Source: SW10 sp965657795 (GTDB lineage Bacteria; Verrucomicrobiota; Verrucomicrobiia; Verrucomicrobiales; Akkermansiaceae). Taken from it: DNA of 64,000 nt. The stretch covers positions 1 to 64,000 of the forward strand of contig CBFHQJ010000006.1 in assembly GCA_965657795.1 (NCBI GenBank), in the 5' to 3' direction. The translations under genes were made by a program, and so were the position numbers. Positions 61,201 through 64,000 of the stretch are shown piece after piece. The notes below the pieces were generated by a model. That model worked only from the letters and a program-made list of their open reading frames with translations, was not told the origin of the DNA and did no database searches. Every line of letters begins with the position of its first letter. Positions within the stretch are counted from its first letter, which is position 1.

Positions 61201-63294
61201 TCGGCTACTTTCTGGACCGGCTTTGATCCTTTGGGTGAGGAGTTTTCCGGTGAAGCGATTGGGGGCTTCGTAAATTCCTGCGGAGGTGAGGGAGTCTTCA
61301 CCGAGCGAGAGGTCGTCTTTTGGTTGGACCGGGATGAGGCCGGGGGATTTGGTGGTGACGGATTTTCCGTTGACGGTGAGGATGAGCTTTTTTTGCTGGA
61401 TTTTGGCTTCGAGGACGAATTTTCCGGAAGCGCTTGGTGGTGCTTTGAGGCGGGTCACCGTTCCGTTGACACGGACGTCGAGAGCGGGGGATCCGTTGAT
61501 GAAATGGAGGGCATAGCCGTGTTCTTTTCCGCCTTGGGCGAGGACGACTCCGTGGAGCTTTTGGCCTTCGACGGTGGCTTTGATGGTGAGGGGGCGCTTG
61601 GCAATTTGGGGAGACTTGGATTGTTGGGTTGGCTTTTTGACAAAGCCGGGTTCAGGCACAGGATGAGGGTTGGCGTGAACGCGTTTGGCCCAAGCGGTCC
61701 AGTCATCGACAAGTTGGTCTTTAATCTGCTCGTAGTTCTCAGCGACGTTGCTTTGCTCGGAGCGATCCTCGGCGAGGTTGTAAAGTTCCCAGGTAATTTC
61801 GTCGGGTTGACGTTTTCCCCAGACGAGCTTCCAGTCGCCTTTGCGAAGGCCACGTGCTTCCTGGTGTTCGAAGGCGAGGACTCGGTCTGGGATGGCTTTA
61901 GGGTCGGTAATGGCGGGGAAGAGGGAGGTTCCCTCTACGGGGGTGATTTGATGGCCGTTTCGCTCTGACGGATATTGAGCGCCGGTGGCTTCGAGGATGG
62001 TCGGGACGATGTCCATGAGGTGCGATGGCGTTTTGAGATAGCCGTCGGTTTTGGCGATTCCCTTGGGCCAATGGAGAATGAGCGGGGAAGCGATTCCGCC
62101 TTCGTGGCAGAAGTGTTTATACATGTTCAGAGGGGTGTTTCCGAGATTGGCCCAGCCGGAGCCATAGGATGAGTGGGTTCCGGACTGCCCCATTCCGCTA
62201 AGTTGATCGCCGACGTGGAGGGTTGTTGTGCCGAGACGTGAGCGACCATCGAATCCGAAGGGGCCCCATTCGTAGCACGCTCCGTTATCGGAAAGAAAAG
62301 CGATGATGGTGTTATCTAGTTCACCGTTCTTTTCGAGGTCGGTAATGATGCGTCCAATCCATTGATCAATGTGTTCCACCATGGCGGCGAAGGTGGCCAT
62401 GCGACGGGCGAGGTCTTCGCGACGGTCCGCGGGAAGGTCATTCCACTTTGGATTCTTTTTTCCGGAGAATCCATTGGCGATGTCGTCACGATCGACCGGA
62501 ACCTCGGAGAGCGGGGGAAGCTTGGCATTGGGGCGAATGAGGCCGAGCTTCTTTTGCCGTTCAAAGCGCTCGCGGCGGAGGACGTCCCAGCCTTTGCGAT
62601 AGGTTTCGATATGGCGGTCGATGGATTCCTTTGGGGCTTGGATTGGGAAGTGGGGCGAAGAATGGGCAAGGTAGAGGAACCATGGTTTTTCTTTTTGCGA
62701 GCGGGCTTGCTTGAGGAATTCGAGGGAATAGTCGGTGAAGACATCGGTGACATAAAAGTCATCCTTCACTGTGAGTTCCGGTTTTTTGGACTTGGGAAGT
62801 CGAACGTATTTCGAGGAATCCCATTGGTCCTCGGAGTGGGCGAGGAAGTTTTTGTAGCCGTAATAGTTTTGGAATCCGCGTCCGATGGGGCCGGGTTGGG
62901 CCATGTGCCACTTGCCGACCATCCAGGTCGAGTAGCCGTCATCGAGAAGCATTTCGGCAAGCGTGGCGCAAGTTGGCAGAAGAGCCCCTTTGTAAGCGAG
63001 ACCCTTGCCGGGAGGTTGCTTGGAGTGGGTGAAGGATCCGATGCCAGCTTGGTGCGGGTGGATTCCGGTGATTAAGGAAGCGCGCGAAGGGCAGCAGCGC
63101 GCGCTGGTGTAAAAGGAAGAAAATTTAGCTCCGCCGGTGGCAAGACGGTCGAGGTTTGGAGTAGGGATTTCGCCACCGTAGCAAGAGAGGTCGGAGAACC
63201 CGAGATCGTCTGCGAGGATGAGCAGGACGTTGGGTCGCTCCGATGCCTTGAGCGAGAGAGTCAGGAATAGGAGAAGGAAGAGTGGTTTTCTCAT
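58300..63294 (-). CDS. Three-enzyme fusion: sulfatase, GH2 glycosidase and GH43-like glycosidase
   Basis: This 1664-residue protein has a signal peptide (KPLFLLLFLTLSLKA). A sulfatase domain (about 20-545) has RPNVLLILADDLGFSD and the formylglycine site CCPSR, with Cys67 as nucleophile. A beta-sandwich follows (about 565-700), of the type seen at the end of some sulfatases. A GH2 enzyme (about 715-1290) has sugar-binding, Ig-like and TIM-barrel parts, with the acid/base Glu1130 in PFNERWG and the nucleophile Glu1197 in VVGEFGG. A GH43-like five-blade propeller (about 1325-1645) has Asp1344 in RDPYLT, Asp1471 in GHHDPSL and Glu1527 in GHEGATMI, which fits the D-D-E catalytic triad. All three catalytic sets are intact. 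I infer stepwise removal of sulfate and of two kinds of sugar from one polysaccharide; the substrates are unknown. Confidence 0.88.
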   Translation of the reverse strand: MRKPLFLLLFLTLSLKASERPNVLLILADDLGFSDLSCYGGEIPTPNLDRLATGGAKFSSFYTSARCCPSRASLITGIHPHQAGIGSFTHSKQPPGKGLAYKGALLPTCATLAEMLLDDGYSTWMVGKWHMAQPGPIGRGFQNYYGYKNFLAHSEDQWDSSKYVRLPKSKKPELTVKDDFYVTDVFTDYSLEFLKQARSQKEKPWFLYLAHSSPHFPIQAPKESIDRHIETYRKGWDVLRRERFERQKKLGLIRPNAKLPPLSEVPVDRDDIANGFSGKKNPKWNDLPADRREDLARRMATFAAMVEHIDQWIGRIITDLEKNGELDNTIIAFLSDNGACYEWGPFGFDGRSRLGTTTLHVGDQLSGMGQSGTHSSYGSGWANLGNTPLNMYKHFCHEGGIASPLILHWPKGIAKTDGYLKTPSHLMDIVPTILEATGAQYPSERNGHQITPVEGTSLFPAITDPKAIPDRVLAFEHQEARGLRKGDWKLVWGKRQPDEITWELYNLAEDRSEQSNVAENYEQIKDQLVDDWTAWAKRVHANPHPVPEPGFVKKPTQQSKSPQIAKRPLTIKATVEGQKLHGVVLAQGGKEHGYALHFINGSPALDVRVNGTVTRLKAPPSASGKFVLEAKIQQKKLILTVNGKSVTTKSPGLIPVQPKDDLSLGEDSLTSAGIYEAPNRFTGKLLTQRIKAGPESSRKLQLSEPTNMLTPWGKRVTPANAWQEYPRPQMARENWTNLNGHWNYAISRKDSTKPENWQGKILVPFAIESQLSGVQKQITPEDALWYQRTFTWKKSNERTLLNFEAVDYHSTIWVNDQKIGTNTGGNLPFSFDITSALQPGENTLTVKVLDATDAAYQLHGKQRLQPKGIWYTPVSGIWQTVWLEEIPQTSLADLKITTKINGEISIQAPITTTKNLDDFAHTSVTVTIKDKGKIITRKTVTAGHEITLSLENPKLWSPEKPFLYDLHLSVEEQGSDQRDQIKSYFGIRETTVAKDKNGHLRLHLNGKPLFHWGTLDQGWWPDGLLTPPSEAAMLSDIKFLQDAGFNTIRKHIKVEPRRYYYHCDRMGMLVWQDQVSAKRSDDPPWPRLAPNPPEATWPDAPHQQFMTELKLMVDTLHNHPSIVQWVPFNERWGQHRTMNVGDWLTQHDPSRQTNVASGGNFFPAGHIVDHHQYPHPGFPFDLGKGGRFDKFVKVVGEFGGHGFPVEDHLWNPDARNWGYGGLPKNKEEWIQRYKTSIAKLVELRGNGIAAGIYTQTTDVEGEINGLITYDRKIQKLPPATLRKIHEDSGLIPKKKDSETAGMAPVRVPKAKVAPVRPVDSRETIEAGLKSHDRALFIKNDWIRDPYLTHGPDDFYYLTGTTINADDPREETAPYNIGLGEISAVGDTVRAWRSKDLIDWQDLGIIFTLKDSAHPKPGKRIWAPEFHWIPEMNRWALVHCPMQKSNLALSAGPELKGPWTHPMKREFAGHHDPSLYKDGDQWWVLSENTHLRPLSNDFSELSGKRIRIDPSSTRSGPDGTLIRRIGHEGATMIKVGDKYVHLGTAWSTDKGRQGSYNLYYSTADKITGPYGPRKFAGRFLGHGTPFQTRDGKWWCTAFFNANVPPLPTQGIEIRDLSKTAQTINHRGTTIVPLEVKVLDNREIYIRAKDPNYSSPGPDEAQKSFK

Positions 63295-63306
63295 CGTGTT
63301 TGTTGA

Positions 63307-64000
63307 TTAGTTTTGAGCGAGGATGGATGGGCTGCTGGTGAGAACGCGGAGTTCATCAATCCCATAGCCGGTGTGAAGGTCGATGGTGAGAGTGCGGCGG
63401 TCTGCTGAGAGAGTGACCCGGTCTGCGGGAGCTTCGAGATTTCCTTCAAGGCCGCGATTGTTGATGGGCAGCTCGATCTGTTTCCACGGGCCGGTTGCGA
63501 AAAGGTCGTCGCACTTTTTTATGAAGTTTTGGGAAGCGATGACTGCGACAACAGGTTCGGCGAAGGTGACCGAACCCTGATAATGAACGTGATCAGTCTT
63601 GCTGGTGATGGGGCGCTCGACCCGAGCGTGAAGGAGGAAGGATGAGAGGCTTTCGGCGGAAGCTGAAGGCGAAAGTTTGACGCTTTTTTCGGCGTTCCAA
63701 TGGTCTGCGACAAAGGTACCCGGTTCGAGGAGATCGGTTTTGAGGGGGCGATTGAGAGTCACGTGATGTCTTTCCGGACTGACGAGGACGTGAAAGTCAT
63801 CGCGCTGGCCGGCGATGCCTTCGGGAGTGTCGGGATCGACTGGAACCACCGCTCCGCTCGTCGAGAGAATGCCTTCGGCGAGAAGCCATGTTTGTTTGTA
63901 GGGGGTGCCCTGGAATGGGGTTTCCACGAGGGAGTGATCGCGATTGACAAGAACACTGTGACCATTCTTGAGAAGGGTTCTGTGTTCCCCCTTTTCGATT
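63307..64000 (-). CDS. Protein of unknown function, C-terminal part (cut by window end)
   Basis: The minus-strand frame is open to position 64000 and ends 12 bases before the fusion gene. The 230 visible residues are beta-rich: NGHSVLVNRDHSLVETPFQG, DDFHVLVSPERHHVTLN, TWLLAEGILSTSGAVV. The end has KCDDLFATGPWKQIELPINN and a terminal beta-strand (LTIDLHTGYGIDELRVLTSS). An internal GTG at 63927 could be mistaken for a start, but the frame upstream is coding-like. I do not recognise the family. Directly preceding a sulfatase-glycosidase gene on the same strand, it may act on the same polysaccharide. Confidence 0.55.
   Translation of the reverse strand, partial: IEKGEHRTLLKNGHSVLVNRDHSLVETPFQGTPYKQTWLLAEGILSTSGAVVPVDPDTPEGIAGQRDDFHVLVSPERHHVTLNRPLKTDLLEPGTFVADHWNAEKSVKLSPSASAESLSSFLLHARVERPITSKTDHVHYQGSVTFAEPVVAVIASQNFIKKCDDLFATGPWKQIELPINNRGLEGNLEAPADRVTLSADRRTLTIDLHTGYGIDELRVLTSSPSILAQN

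Noticed and set aside
61072..61968. Plus-strand ORF inside the fusion gene
   Set aside because: Antisense frame; low-complexity Gly/Phe/Glu run caused by codon bias.
1..64000. CRISPR array, insertion sequence, rRNA operon or replication origin
   Set aside because: I found no spaced repeats, transposase-like proteins, rRNA stretches or DnaA-box clusters.

Overview
The window looks like a chromosomal segment of a marine-type Verrucomicrobiota bacterium (inference from gene content). Planctomycete and verrucomicrobial protein families recur: DUF1592/DUF1552 and PSD1 (DUF1549/DUF1553)/DUF1501 pairs, several FGly sulfatases, a CotH/lamin-tail protein, sigma factors with membrane extensions, and secreted proteins with Ca-binding-like C-terminal modules. 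Several genes, including those for S13, S11 and S4, show no convincing Shine-Dalgarno sequence.

Layout. 1-424 is the N-terminal part of a Fic-family protein on the minus strand. At 673-730 lies the 3' half of a tRNA-Thr(TGT) gene without its 5' half, followed by a terminator. This reads as the edge (att site) of an element integrated in a tRNA gene and extending left of the window. 0.9-18.6 kb holds three pairs of exported cytochrome-type and DUF1552/DUF1501 proteins, a PQQ-propeller protein, a CDP-alcohol phosphatidyltransferase and a two-domain sulfatase. 18.7-20.5 kb is a short ribosomal operon, rpsM-rpsK-rpsD, with a strong hairpin just before rpsM and a terminator after rpsD; rpoA and rplQ do not follow. 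20.7-24.5 kb holds mtfA and, on the minus strand, a coupled operon of a PspA-like protein, a 54-residue membrane protein, an AAA+ ATPase and rlmH.

24.6-27.9 kb is a decayed two-gene unit: a sigma factor with a membrane extension carrying a frameshift and an in-frame stop, then a coupled partner gene with three in-frame stops. 27.9-33.6 kb holds a YdjY-like protein, a large PDZ/HEAT protein (probably DUF6288), a GntR/sugar-binding regulator, and an alpha/beta hydrolase coupled to a HAD phosphatase. 33.6-44.7 kb mixes secreted proteins (two cyclophilins, a matrixin-like protease, an L,D-transpeptidase) with RNA-modification genes (trmB, rsmB, trmD). 44.7-54.3 kb holds the CotH protein, an arylsulfatase, ligA, and a suspicious junction between a TIGR03792-like gene and a siroheme-decarboxylase-like gene.

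54.3-64 kb is again a catabolic region: an SGNH hydrolase, a cytochrome c/beta-propeller pair, and a 1664-residue protein joining a sulfatase, a GH2 glycosidase and a GH43-like glycosidase in one chain, followed by a gene cut by the window end. The sulfatases, glycosidases and cytochrome proteins suggest a lifestyle based on sulfated polysaccharides. The most unusual items are the three-enzyme fusion, the decayed sigma-factor unit, the PspA/AAA+ cassette and the hairpin leader of rpsM.
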